Assembly: GCA_904501715.1 (NCBI GenBank) | Contig: CAJGCD010000013.1 | Location: 1 to 30,624, forward strand | Direction of reading: 5' to 3' | DNA: 30,624 bases | Source of the DNA: an uncultured Clostridia bacterium | GTDB taxonomy: Bacteria > Bacillota > Clostridia > Oscillospirales > CAG-272 | The notes under the pieces: model-generated | Database searches by the model: none | Seen by the model: only the letters and a program-made list of their open reading frames with translations | What the model was told of the DNA's origin: nothing | Shown: positions 15,595 through 25,700 of the stretch, piece after piece | Numbering within the stretch: the first letter of the stretch is position 1 | Layout of the letters: each line of letters begins with the position of its first letter | Program-made: the position numbers and the translations under genes

Positions 15595-16637
15595 TTTCTA
15601 TCTCCTGCCGTTCCTCGGTTGGCTCTGTATTTCTTTGCGCTCTCACGGGATTTTTCAGCCTCGGCGCGCTGCTTGTTCTCATATTTTTCGTAGGCGAGGA
15701 TTATCTTCTGCACCAGCTTGTGGCGTACCACGTCCTTGTCCGAGAAGGCGTGGATGGCTATGTCCTCAACACCGTCAAGTATCTTTACTGCCGCCGCAAG
15801 ACCGCTCTTCTGACCGCTTGGCAGGTCGGTCTGGGTCAGGTCGCCCGTGATTATCGCCTTTGAGTTGAAGCCCAGACGGGTCAGGAACATCTTCATCTGC
15901 TCGGGAGTGGCGTTCTGTGCCTCGTCAAGGATTATAAAGCTGTCGTCAAGTGTGCGTCCTCTCATATAGGCAAGAGGCGCTATCTCAATGCTGCCCTTTT
16001 CAAGGAGCCTCTGATAGTTTTCAGCTCCCATCATCTCGAACATAGCGTCGTACAGCGGACGGAGATAGGGGTCTATTTTGCTTTGCAGGTCACCGGGTAG
16101 AAAGCCGAGCTTCTCCCCCGCCTCAATAGCGGGACGGGTCAGGATTATGCGGCTGACCTGCTTCTGGCGCAGAGCGCGCACCGCCATTGCCACCGCAAGA
16201 AAGGTCTTTCCCGTACCCGCGGGTCCGATGCCGAAAACAATTGTGTTTTTTGTTATAGCCTCCACGTAGCGCCGCTGACCTACGGTCTTTGCCTTGATTG
16301 GCTTACCGCGGGTGGTGATGCATATACACTCGCCGTCAAGGTCGCCAAGCTCCTCGTCCTTGCCGTCGCTTATCATGCTTATGACGTAGCCCACCTGCTG
16401 CTCGGTCAGGGTCTCGTTTGAGCGAGCCAGCTTTTTAAGATACTCAAGAGCCGAGGCGGCGCGCTCCACGCCCTCTCTGTCCTCTCCCGATACTATTACC
16501 GCGTCGCCCTCCTCGCCGTTCCTGTTTTTGATGCTGACGCCAAAGGCGCGCTCCAGCATACGGGTATTGATATCGAAGCTTCCGAAAAGTCTGGCGGTAA
16601 GCTCGCTGTTTTCTATCCTGACTGTTTTCTGTTCCAT
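15591..16637 (-). CDS. phoH: PhoH-like ATPase (YbeZ family)
   Basis: This 348-residue P-loop ATPase is probably a partner of YbeY in RNA metabolism. A short KH-like N-terminal region comes first. The Walker A is GPAGTGKT (138-145), and Walker B lies in SFIILDEAQNATPEQMK. The family signature TRPAIEAGEKLGFLPGDL is intact. AAGGGAG precedes the ATG. The basic C-terminal tail (about 325-348) is not conserved in the family as far as I can tell. It lies between yqfD and ybeY, as in Bacillus. Confidence 0.95.
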   Translation of the reverse strand: MEQKTVRIENSELTARLFGSFDINTRMLERAFGVSIKNRNGEEGDAVIVSGEDREGVERAASALEYLKKLARSNETLTEQQVGYVISMISDGKDEELGDLDGECICITTRGKPIKAKTVGQRRYVEAITKNTIVFGIGPAGTGKTFLAVAMAVRALRQKQVSRIILTRPAIEAGEKLGFLPGDLQSKIDPYLRPLYDAMFEMMGAENYQRLLEKGSIEIAPLAYMRGRTLDDSFIILDEAQNATPEQMKMFLTRLGFNSKAIITGDLTQTDLPSGQKSGLAAAVKILDGVEDIAIHAFSDKDVVRHKLVQKIILAYEKYENKQRAEAEKSRESAKKYRANRGTAGDRK

Positions 16638-16651
16638 AGATTTCTCCCTTC

Positions 16652-17860
16652 TTAAGGCAGTACTTCTACAATTTTACTTTTGGCAATATCCTTTACGCAG
16701 ACCACTCTGCAAAGGAGGGTGTATCCCTCATCTCCGAGAGTGAATTGCGAATATTTCCGAAGCAGGTCGGCGTCACTCAGTTCCTTAGCAAGGGTGAGTG
16801 ACATTCTGTACTCGGCAAGAGCAGACAGCTCACTGTCGCTCCGCTCTGCTTCCTCGCAGACGTATTCCATATACTTGACCGTGCGTATTCCTACGGGCAG
16901 GTCGTCACCGCCGGGGGACGGGAAATACTCTACCGTATCTATTTTATCATAACTTGTATATAAATTTCCACAGTTTGAGAAAAATTTTATCTCATTTTTA
17001 AAAAAAATAAGATATTTTTCGCATTTTACCCGTCCCGTGTACACCTTTTTCTCATATTTTCTGGGTATCTCAAGTGAAAAGCTGTCCTCGCACTCGGCAT
17101 AGACCCTGCCCTTGGCGGCAGTATATTTGATGCCCGTTTCCTCGTCCCCGTATATTCCTCCCACCAGAAGCTGTCCCTCACTTACGCTATCTCCCACGCT
17201 TACCGCTATATTGCCTCTGATATCCTCAAGTCGGGTGATAACTCCTCCCCGCTCGGCGACCAGATTTACCGTGCCGCTCTCCTCCTGTGCCTCGGGACGG
17301 GGAACGAGCTCCCGTATCTCCACGTTGGCTACCGTGCCCCGCATATTTATGCTTATCCAGGAGATGTCGTCGGAGAGGATGAGAACTCTGTTCTCTATCA
17401 CGTCTATGTCGAGTGAGGATTTACGTACGCCTAAGCTAAGTCCGCATTGGTCTAAGGTATGTATCACTTCTTCCTCCGTAAGCCGCTTCTCTCCGTCTAT
17501 CCTCACGTCCCAGACCACGGTTCCCGACAGCACTGTAAGAAGAATGCCCAGAAGCGCCCCGATAAACAGCCCCACTCTGCCCCTGTGCTTTACCGCGAGA
17601 GCGGGAATACCCCCCGAGCGCTCCACCCTCGCCGAAAGCCCCGCGCTCTCGGCTTTTTTTATGAGTCGCGAGGCGCCGAAGAAAGGAACGCAAAGGTATG
17701 CCTCTGCTTCCTCTGCCGCTACGCTGTGATAGCTTATCTGCTCTCTGATGCAGAGATTGAGAAAGGGCTCCAGCTCCTCACGCGGCACGCGAAGCCGTTT
17801 GTAGCCAAGGAGAAAGAGCAGGGGGTGGAATCCTAGGTGAAAGCCTCTCTTATCCTTCAT
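16652..17860 (-). CDS. yqfD: Sporulation protein YqfD
   Basis: The 402-residue product matches the YqfD family (mother-cell sporulation membrane protein of unknown mechanism). The start is the ATG at 17860, since GAGGAG lies 7 bases before it; an in-frame TTG at 17875 is less likely. A soluble N-terminal part (about 1-85) is followed by one membrane segment, VGLFIGALLGILLTVLSG (about 95-112). A POTRA-like stretch (VWDVRIDGEKRLTEEEVIHT) comes next, then a C-terminal domain with GGVITRLEDIRGNIAVSVGD. The topology fits a single-pass protein with most mass outside. It overlaps yqfC by 11 bp. Confidence 0.9.
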   Translation of the reverse strand: MKDKRGFHLGFHPLLFLLGYKRLRVPREELEPFLNLCIREQISYHSVAAEEAEAYLCVPFFGASRLIKKAESAGLSARVERSGGIPALAVKHRGRVGLFIGALLGILLTVLSGTVVWDVRIDGEKRLTEEEVIHTLDQCGLSLGVRKSSLDIDVIENRVLILSDDISWISINMRGTVANVEIRELVPRPEAQEESGTVNLVAERGGVITRLEDIRGNIAVSVGDSVSEGQLLVGGIYGDEETGIKYTAAKGRVYAECEDSFSLEIPRKYEKKVYTGRVKCEKYLIFFKNEIKFFSNCGNLYTSYDKIDTVEYFPSPGGDDLPVGIRTVKYMEYVCEEAERSDSELSALAEYRMSLTLAKELSDADLLRKYSQFTLGDEGYTLLCRVVCVKDIAKSKIVEVLP

Positions 17861-18152
17861 TACAGCTCTCCTCAAAGGCTACCGAGCATATCCGTCCCTC
17901 AATTCCCACCGCCCCCATATTGTAGGAGGAGCAGCTAAGGGCGTAGCCCTTGACCGATATATGCTCGTCTTGATGGCCGAGAGATATGCGTATTTCATCG
18001 GGAGAATACAGAGTTATAGCTCCGCCCCCCACTATTTTCACAAGATTTCTTCCGTGTATCTCCACGGCGGTACTGTGAGGCAGTGCCTCGGCGGGAATAT
18101 CAAGAGCGCGGAAAATGCGCTGAGAAATAGGCTCTTTATCTTTTGCTTTCAT
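17850..18152 (-). CDS. yqfC: Sporulation protein YqfC
   Basis: This 100-residue protein is of the YqfC/YabP-like type, a small beta-rich sporulation family. The start is the ATG at 18152, with AAGGAG 8 bases upstream; an ATG five codons earlier would overlap that site. Visible features include the hydrophobic strand NLVKIVGGGAITLYSPDEI and the glycine-rich end GVEGRICSVAFE-like segment (here GIEGRICSVAFE). It is the first gene of the minus-strand block that runs to mutS2, and it is translationally coupled to yqfD. Its partner ylbJ is encoded in the opposite direction. Confidence 0.85.
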   Translation of the reverse strand: MKAKDKEPISQRIFRALDIPAEALPHSTAVEIHGRNLVKIVGGGAITLYSPDEIRISLGHQDEHISVKGYALSCSSYNMGAVGIEGRICSVAFEESCNEG

Positions 18153-18208
18153 AATAGCTCCTTGCATATTTTTGTGATAATTACTGTAATATTTAGGGGA
18201 TGCAATTT

Positions 18209-18236
18209 ATTTTATGCCTACGGAGGGGCAGTAATG
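18209..18236 (-). promoter_or_regulatory. Possible sigma-E-type promoter of yqfC
   Basis: On the minus strand CATAAAAT (18216 to 18209) matches 7 of 8 bases of the sigma-E -10 (CATACAAT). TCATTACT, 13 bp upstream, is a partial match to the -35. No sigma-A promoter of similar quality is visible. It is a pattern match only. Confidence 0.3.
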
Positions 18237-19355
18237 ACCAAAGGAGAAAAAAGCCAAGCATCAAAAACGCGTTTATCGCGGGGGCAGACACTTTTCTGCA
18301 TAATGAGCGCGATGGCAATGTTTATAACCTTTAAGCTGTCGGACGTGGCGATAGAGGCAATGACACAGGGGATGCGGCTGTGCGTAAGCACGGTCATACC
18401 CGCCTTGTTTCCATTTATGGTGTTTTCCGAGCTGTTTATAGCCTCTGGGGCGGCGCAGGCCATGGGAAAGTATCTCGCCGCGCCTCTCTCAAAGCTGTTT
18501 GATATATCAAGAGAGGGCGCGGCGGCACTGCTCCTGGGCTTCCTCTGCGGATTTCCCATAGGGAGCAAGAGTGCCGTATCCCTCTACGAGCGCGGACGGA
18601 TAAGCAGAGGGGAGCTTGAGCATATCCTTACCTTTTGCAACAATCCAAGCTCGGCTTTTCTTATAAGCGCGGTGGGAGTCAGCCTTTTCGGCTCTCGTCA
18701 GCTTGGGGTGCTGCTTTGCGCCTCACATATAATTTCGGCTTTCGCCGTAGGACTTGTGAGTCGAGCCTATTTTTCTGAGAAGAAAAAAGAGAGGGAATAT
18801 TCTGCCGTGCAAAAGGGAACTGGTGACAAAAGAGAGAGCTTTACCGCCGCGCTTACGGGGGCTGTGAGCAATTCGGCGGGGAGTATGCTTCTTATATGCG
18901 CCTTTGTGGTGTTCTTTTCTGCGGTAGTTGGATATCTCCGCTTTTTTGCCGCCCGCGGCAATATGCCCGAATGGGCGATGGCTCTTACTTTCGGATTTTT
19001 TGAAATGACGGGAGGAGTCAGCGCGGCGGCAGAGCTTCCCTTGGAGGTGGCTGTGCCAATGGCGGCAGCACTCACGGGATGGTCGGGGCTTTCGGTTGCC
19101 TTTCAGTTCGTGGGACTGTGCAAGGAGCACCGAGTGTCCTTGCGACCCTATTTTTTCTCAAAGATAGCAAGCGCACTGATGAACGCTCTCTTAGTGTGGA
19201 GCTTTATGAGGCTTTTCGGGGATAGGATAGCTTTCGGCGACGGTGGCAGCGTTTCGTCACTTTTGCTTTTTTCGGGGAGTCCAATCGCCCTCCTGTCGGT
19301 AGCTTTTTTCGTAGGCGGCTGCACGGTCCTTGCGGGAGGGATGAGGAAAAGGTAA
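18234..19355 (+). CDS. ylbJ: Sporulation integral membrane protein YlbJ
   Basis: The 373-residue protein is a polytopic membrane protein of the YlbJ family (nucleoside-recognition/gate domain type), needed in Bacillus for proper spore cortex. The start is the ATG at 18234, with GGAGGGG 7 bases upstream. About eight to ten hydrophobic segments are visible. The two gate motifs are GFLCGFPIGSKSAVSLYERG with NNPSSAFLIS, and a second half with GAVSNSAGSMLLICAF and EMTGGVSAA. It diverges from yqfC across 81 bp, so the two sporulation units probably share a control region. It confirms a spore-forming background. Confidence 0.9.
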   Translation: MTKGEKSQASKTRLSRGQTLFCIMSAMAMFITFKLSDVAIEAMTQGMRLCVSTVIPALFPFMVFSELFIASGAAQAMGKYLAAPLSKLFDISREGAAALLLGFLCGFPIGSKSAVSLYERGRISRGELEHILTFCNNPSSAFLISAVGVSLFGSRQLGVLLCASHIISAFAVGLVSRAYFSEKKKEREYSAVQKGTGDKRESFTAALTGAVSNSAGSMLLICAFVVFFSAVVGYLRFFAARGNMPEWAMALTFGFFEMTGGVSAAAELPLEVAVPMAAALTGWSGLSVAFQFVGLCKEHRVSLRPYFFSKIASALMNALLVWSFMRLFGDRIAFGDGGSVSSLLLFSGSPIALLSVAFFVGGCTVLAGGMRKR

Positions 19356-19567
19356 TATTAGGGATGCTTACGCGAGCGGACGCCAATGTGCGCCCTTACG
19401 GATGAGACGTAACCCGAAAATCCTCGCGGAATAGTCAAAAATCACGAAAGGCGGGTCGGAAAAACAAAAAAACATCTCTTATGGCGGTCAAAATATCCAA
19501 AAAATAAAAATAATTTTGTAAAAAATACCGATTTTTATGGGAAATGTCACAAATTGCCTTGCAATAC
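19356..19567. other. Gene-free spacer
   Basis: No gene is visible. A dispersed repeat lies at 19376-19398 and the rest is AT-rich. No strong terminator for ylbJ is visible. Confidence 0.5.
19376..19398 (-). repeat. Dispersed repeat, minus-oriented copy
   Basis: Read on the minus strand it is TAAGGGCGCACATTGG followed by CGTCCGC. It matches 25953-25976 at about 20 of 24 aligned positions with one gap, in opposite orientation. The two copies flank the giant surface-protein gene. Confidence 0.55.
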
Positions 19568-19596
19568 TTGACTTTTTTGGCGAAATGTTATAGAAT
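19568..19596 (+). promoter_or_regulatory. Promoter of the giant surface protein
   Basis: TTGACT (19568-19573), 17 bp, TAGAAT (19591-19596). The leader is about 110 bases long and has no obvious riboswitch. Confidence 0.65.
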
Positions 19597-19714
19597 TTAT
19601 TATGAAGTGTTGCCCCTATGATAAAAAAACGCTCCCCTAAGAGAGCAAATATAAAGACTATCAATCGCGGCTTTACAATTCAAATCTACATACAAAACAA
19701 AAGGAGAAAAAAGT

Positions 19715-22700
19715 ATGAAAAAGACGTTATCAATCATTTTGATAATCACCATGCTTTTGTCGCTGGTCGTTGCGGCTGTTCCCGTAGGAGCTACTACGGT
19801 TCAAAACGCGGGACTCATAGGACAGACGTCGGGAGGCGTAAATATCGTTATGCCCGAGCTGCCTAACAAGGGTGTTACCAACCCCGCGACAGGAGCGAGT
19901 GCCGTAACGAAGCCTACTTACGACGAGAGTAAGTTGGGTAACTATATGGCAAATTCCTCGGCACAGGAAAAGGCAGATTACCTCGCCGAGATAAACGCCG
20001 CGCTCAAGGAGGCGACGGGCGACCCTAACGCAGAGTATATTCCTGTTGTTAACAGTAAGAGAGACGGTGTAACACCTGCCAATGCCGTTTTGTTCACAGA
20101 GATAAACGACGACGGACATTACTACCTGTGGGAAAATATCACTTGGAATAAATCACGTGGTGCTTCTGGTGATCCGATTAACGGAAGCGGAGAAGGAGAG
20201 GATGCCGCGAAATACAGTGCCATAGGCGCGGACCCCGCAATCTATATTGACGATACGGTCATTGATGGCTGCGGACATACCATAACAATGGCCTCATACG
20301 AGCTTTTTCACCGCACCTATAATATCACGCTGAAGAACGTGACCGTTAAGAGAGATACGGTTATAGACAACAACGATTTAAAGGTTCTCCATATATTGCA
20401 GCGATGGGAGAGCCGCGGATATACAAAGGTATATAACCTCACTATTGACGTGGACTATAACATCACTGGTAACAACGATAATTCCAAGGCTACGGGTACT
20501 CTTATTTACGGGGCAAGAGCCAACTCGGAAATACACAACGTGCTCAATACGTCTACCATAACCCTTGATACTGGCGTTACGAAGATGGATCAGATAGGCG
20601 GTCTTGTTGGCTTTACCGAAGGAAAGGTCTCGGTAAAGAACGTAGTTAACAGAGGCGCTATCGTTATTAAATCCACAGCCTTGACCAGAACCGAGAGCGT
20701 GGGCGGTATCGTGGGCAGCGCGTCTAAGGACACCAGTTTTGAAAACTGCTTTAACGAAATGGATATCACCGTTGCAAACGGTGCCGTTCTGAGCGGAGCT
20801 CCCCAGATAGGCGGTATCGCAGGTAAGTCAGGAAACGGAACTACCTTTAAGAACTGTGTTAACAGCGGTGACATCACCGTCGGTGAAGCAAAGACTACCG
20901 CGTTTGACCCCAAGATAAAGAGCATAGGCGGTATCGTAGGTGAGGTAACGGGCAATGCCGTTATCAACTCTGACGTAAACAACGCGGCAAATACGTATAC
21001 CTTTGATACCTGCTACAACACAGGAAAGATATGGATAAGGTCTGACGTGGCTGTTGTCGCTGTTGGCGATGTTGATGTTAAACAGGGTGTGGCGGGAATA
21101 GTCGGACGTGTAAGCGGAACTACCGCATTAAGAAACTGTGTAAATGCCGCGGATATCATTTCCGACGGTGCGATGCTGAGATGCTTCGGCGGTATCGCGG
21201 GCGCAGGTCAGGGAACCGCTATCTCCTTCAATAACTGTATAAACGGCGTAGATAGGACTAACGTTCCTGCGGGTGATACCGACACAGTGGACGGCGACGT
21301 TAAGGTGTTCCAGCACGGTTGTACCATAAGCGACGGCGCTGCTGCGGGCGGAATACTGGGATATTCGTATGCCAGCAATACTACCTCTATATCATTCTAC
21401 AACTGTACGAACAACGGAGATATCGTTGACCTTACTACTACTGAAAGCGCTCCTTTAGCAGATGATAAGCTGGTTAAGGGCGGTATCGCGGCAAACATAA
21501 GAGGCGCTAAGGAGGTCCTTTTCTCCAACTGTATAAACAACGGTGACGTAGTCGCGGGCGCTATCACCAACATCGCTTATTCCGCGGGTATGCTTGGACG
21601 CTACGGAACAGTAGGCACATGGATGGGCTGGAAGAACGACGATACGACTCTTACCTTTGACAGATGTACCAACAACGGAGCTATATCGGCGCGTAACGGC
21701 GCGGGCGGTATATTCGCTGCCACCGACAGCGAGGTACAGGACGGTAATAAGACGGGTCTTGTAGTCAGATACTTCACTTTCAGAGAGTGTCTTAACAACG
21801 GTACCGTTAACAGAATAGGCGGCGGAAACGCGGGCGGTATCGCGGGTAACGTTCAGGCGAGGGGCACCAAGCTGTCGGTCGTATTTGAGCGTTGTGAAAA
21901 TACCAAGGCTATCACCTCTACGGGAAGCACGGGCGGTATCGCGGGTGCTTTGAATGCCTATACTGATGCTAATGCCGGATTTTCTACCACTTACGCTCCC
22001 AAGTTCTACCTTAAGGACTGTGAGAACACGGGTGCTGTAAGCGGCGGCAGTAATGTCGGAGGTATGACAGGCTATCTTAACACGTCTGCTACCAATACGG
22101 ACGGTATTGATACAACAAACGATTACAAGCCCGGCCTTACGGTTGACGGCTGTATAAACAACGCGGATATTACGAGTTCCGGTAAAATAGTGGGCGGTGT
22201 CGTAGCGATGATCGAAGGCGACGACGGAACGACTGCAAATATAAGCGACTGCTACAATCTTAAAAATATAACTAATAATTCGAGCGGCGGCGGTTACACC
22301 GCGGGTATCTGCGCGAAGGTAGATAATGACGCAATCTTTACCAACTGCCACAACTACGGCTCTATGAGCTACGGAAAGGATGCTTACTACGACACAAGCA
22401 ACGGCGGAAACGGAAGTATAGGCGGTGTTGTAGGAAGCATAAGACTTGCTATTACCGTAAGCCTTACGAACTGCTCTAACAACGGAACGATAGCTTTGAC
22501 AAGCGGAGCAAAGAACGCTTGTATCGGCGGTGTTGCCGCATCGGCATGGAACGGCTCCACAGTAACCTTTACCAACTGCGTTAACAACGGTGTCGTAAGC
22601 GTTACCGCAGACGGAAACAACGGCTTTGACCAGAACCAGCTTGGCGCGGGCGGTATCCTTGGAGTTGCGGGAAGACACGGCGTGGCTTCTACCGTATACT

Positions 22701-25700
22701 TCTACGGATGTGTTAACAACGCTTCCGTAACCCTGGAGCAGGGTACGGCAAAGTATAACGTAGGCGGTATACTCGGTGTTCTTACCAAAGGAAGCGCAAC
22801 CTTTGGCAAGTATGATAACGGAACCCCCGACAACGCGGATGACGATATAAAGACAGCCAACTTCGGTACTATTACCACCGAGGCTACAGGCGCGGAGCTG
22901 ATGGGCGCGGGCGGTATTCTCGGTGCAGCGGGACATAACACCCAGGATGCAACGGTAAGCTTCAGCTACTGTGAAAACCACGGCGTTGTAAGCTCTACCA
23001 ACAGTGCGGCAACCTTTAACCTTGGCGGTATCGCGGGTGTTCTTGTGAAGACAAACGCAACCTTTAACTACTGTAAGAACACAAAGAATATCACCGATAA
23101 CTGCGGAACTCGCGGAAGCAGGCAGGGTATCGCGGGTATGGTAGGCTTTGCATTCGGCTACGGCGGAGAGGCATCGCTTGCCATTGATATGGACGACTGT
23201 GTCAACACAGGCGCTCTTACGGGTAAGGACAGACTTGGCGGTATGATAGGAAGCGTTACGGGTAGAAACCAGAACGGTCTTTCGGTTATCGACATAGACA
23301 TCGACAGATGCGTTAACGACGCGGACATCACCGGAAGCGGCAAATACGGCGCAGGTATGGTAGGATACGTTGAGTCCACTCAGTATGCCGATGACCAGAA
23401 GAAGGACGCTATTACTGTTGATATCAACGACTGTCTCAACCTCGGTAATATCGAGATGCAGGGTGACGCTGCGGCAGGTATTGTAGGATCTATCTCCAAC
23501 TCCTCCGACGCGCTCTGGGTAAGAATAAACGACTCCGTAAATATGGGTAATATCACCTGCGGCTTTGGCGCTGCGGGCGGTAACGCGGGCGGTATCTTCG
23601 GTGTCGCATCCGTAGGTTACTCGCACATCTACATTGACGGATGTATCAACTACGGTACTATATCCACAAACAACTACAACTGCCACGGTATCTACGGACA
23701 GAACTGGGGTAGCAAGGAGACTCCTCAGGCATTCGATTCCAAGGTAACGAATACCATAAACTTCGGTAAGCTCAACAGCTCTGTTGAGGGAAGCTCCAAG
23801 GAGGAGCCCATAGGACCCGGCTCTACGCAGAGCAGCTGCTACTATTACAGCGGCTCCGTAGACAGCGGAAAGGTATATGGAAACGCAGCTGTGATCATGA
23901 AGCTTGACCAGGCGTTTATGGTAGCTATGGAATACGTTAATTCCGATATGGCATTCAGCTTCGAGAATCTTGAGGCTGCTATGAAGAAGGCTGAGCCCTA
24001 CTTCGCAAGCCCCGACAAGTATGCTGAGGACACTCTCATCAATCTCCAGAACGTATATGACGCTTCCGAGGATATGGTGAACGCAGGCTTCTACGCAATA
24101 AACGACGAGGGAACAGTAGAATTTATAGCACAGAGCACTATCGAGGATCAGACCGAGGCTATGCTTAAGGCTGTTGAGGATACCTACCTCAAGTCGGCAA
24201 TGCCTATACTCCTTGAGAGCACCATCATTAACGCTGAGAAGTTTATGGCTGAAAATACTAACCTCTATAAGGCGGCTCCTTGGAACGAGTTCACCTCGGC
24301 TCTTAAGGCGGCTAAGGATCTTTACGCACGAGAGGATCTCTTTGAGCTGAACTACTCGGTGATCTACCCCGTAGCTAACAGACTTAAGGTTGCTCTTGAG
24401 GCACTTGAGGAGGATGCGTCCACTCTCGGCGGAGATATCCTTACGGCAGAGGACCTCGCACGCATCGCGGGTCAGAAGGGTGAATTCACTCTTAAGAACG
24501 ATATAACCATCTCGGCTCCCGTTAAGAACTTCAAGGGAACGCTGAACGGAAACGGATACACTATCACTCTTGACGGATGCGCTCTCTTTGAGGACGCAAA
24601 CGGAATTACGGTTACCAACCTCACCATAAATGGTGACGCAGGCGAGGCTAAGTCGGTATTCGGCAAGGCTAAGGGTGAGGTAAGAATGGATAACATCCTC
24701 ATAGACGTTGAGGGCGAGCTTGAGGCTGCTCTCTTTGGAGAGGTCGACAAGAACGCGGATATTGCTATCAGTAAGGTAATAAGCTATACCGACGCGAGCG
24801 TTGCAGCTCTCGTTGCAGGCGATTGCAAGATAGCTGTTGAGGCAGCTCTCGTACTCGCTAAGGCTCCCGCTCTTGTAACTGCTGAGAATGCTGACGTAAC
24901 TCTCTCCTACGTTGACGGTACTGTATACTACAACGCAGAGGGTGAGTCCTCCACCGACGCAGACGTATTTGCAAGCGGTGAGGTTGCTTACGTTATGAAT
25001 CAGGCAATGTTCGGCGGTTACGATAACCTCGTTCAGCGCATCGGCAAGGATGCTCTTCCCAGAATAGGCGTAGCGCTTGTTGACGGAAGCAACCTTGTAA
25101 GATTTGAGGACGGTAAGTACGTTAACCTTGGTCAGAAGATCGAGGTCGAGGTAGACACCACTCCCAAGCCCATTCCTCCCGCAGCTCCTGTATACTCCGA
25201 GCTCGAGAAGGCTATCGCAAGAGCTGAGGCTCTTGTTGAGGGCGATTACACTGCTGAATCCTTCAAGGCAGTAGCTGACGCTCTGGCTGCCGCTAAGGCA
25301 CTCCAGACAGAGGTTCAGGACGATATCGACGCGGCTGTGGCTGCAATCGACCTTGCAATGGCAGCTCTTGACCTTAAGCCCGCTGAGGTGGCTTCTGTTG
25401 ACTACTCCAAGCTCGCAGAGGCTATCACAAAGGCAGAGGCTCTTAACGTCAACGATTACACCATGGCAAGCTGGACGTCTGTACAGGTAATGCTTTCGGC
25501 TGCTAAGAAGGCTAAGCTTGCTGCTACTCAGGCTGAGGTAGACGCGGCGATCGCGGCGCTCAACGGCGCTGTTGCAAGTCTTGTTAAGGCTCCCGCAGAG
25601 AGCGATGCTCCCGCGGCTGACGACAAGGACGATACCAACGCAACCGAGCCCGCTGAGGAAGAGGGATGCGGAAGCGTTATAGGCGGCGCGGCAGTAATTC

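Noticed and set aside
21455..23686. A 743-codon open frame antisense to the giant surface gene
   Set aside because: It is a shadow of the repetitive coding sequence on the other strand: the regular codon pattern suppresses stops. It has no ribosome site, no domain and low-complexity composition.
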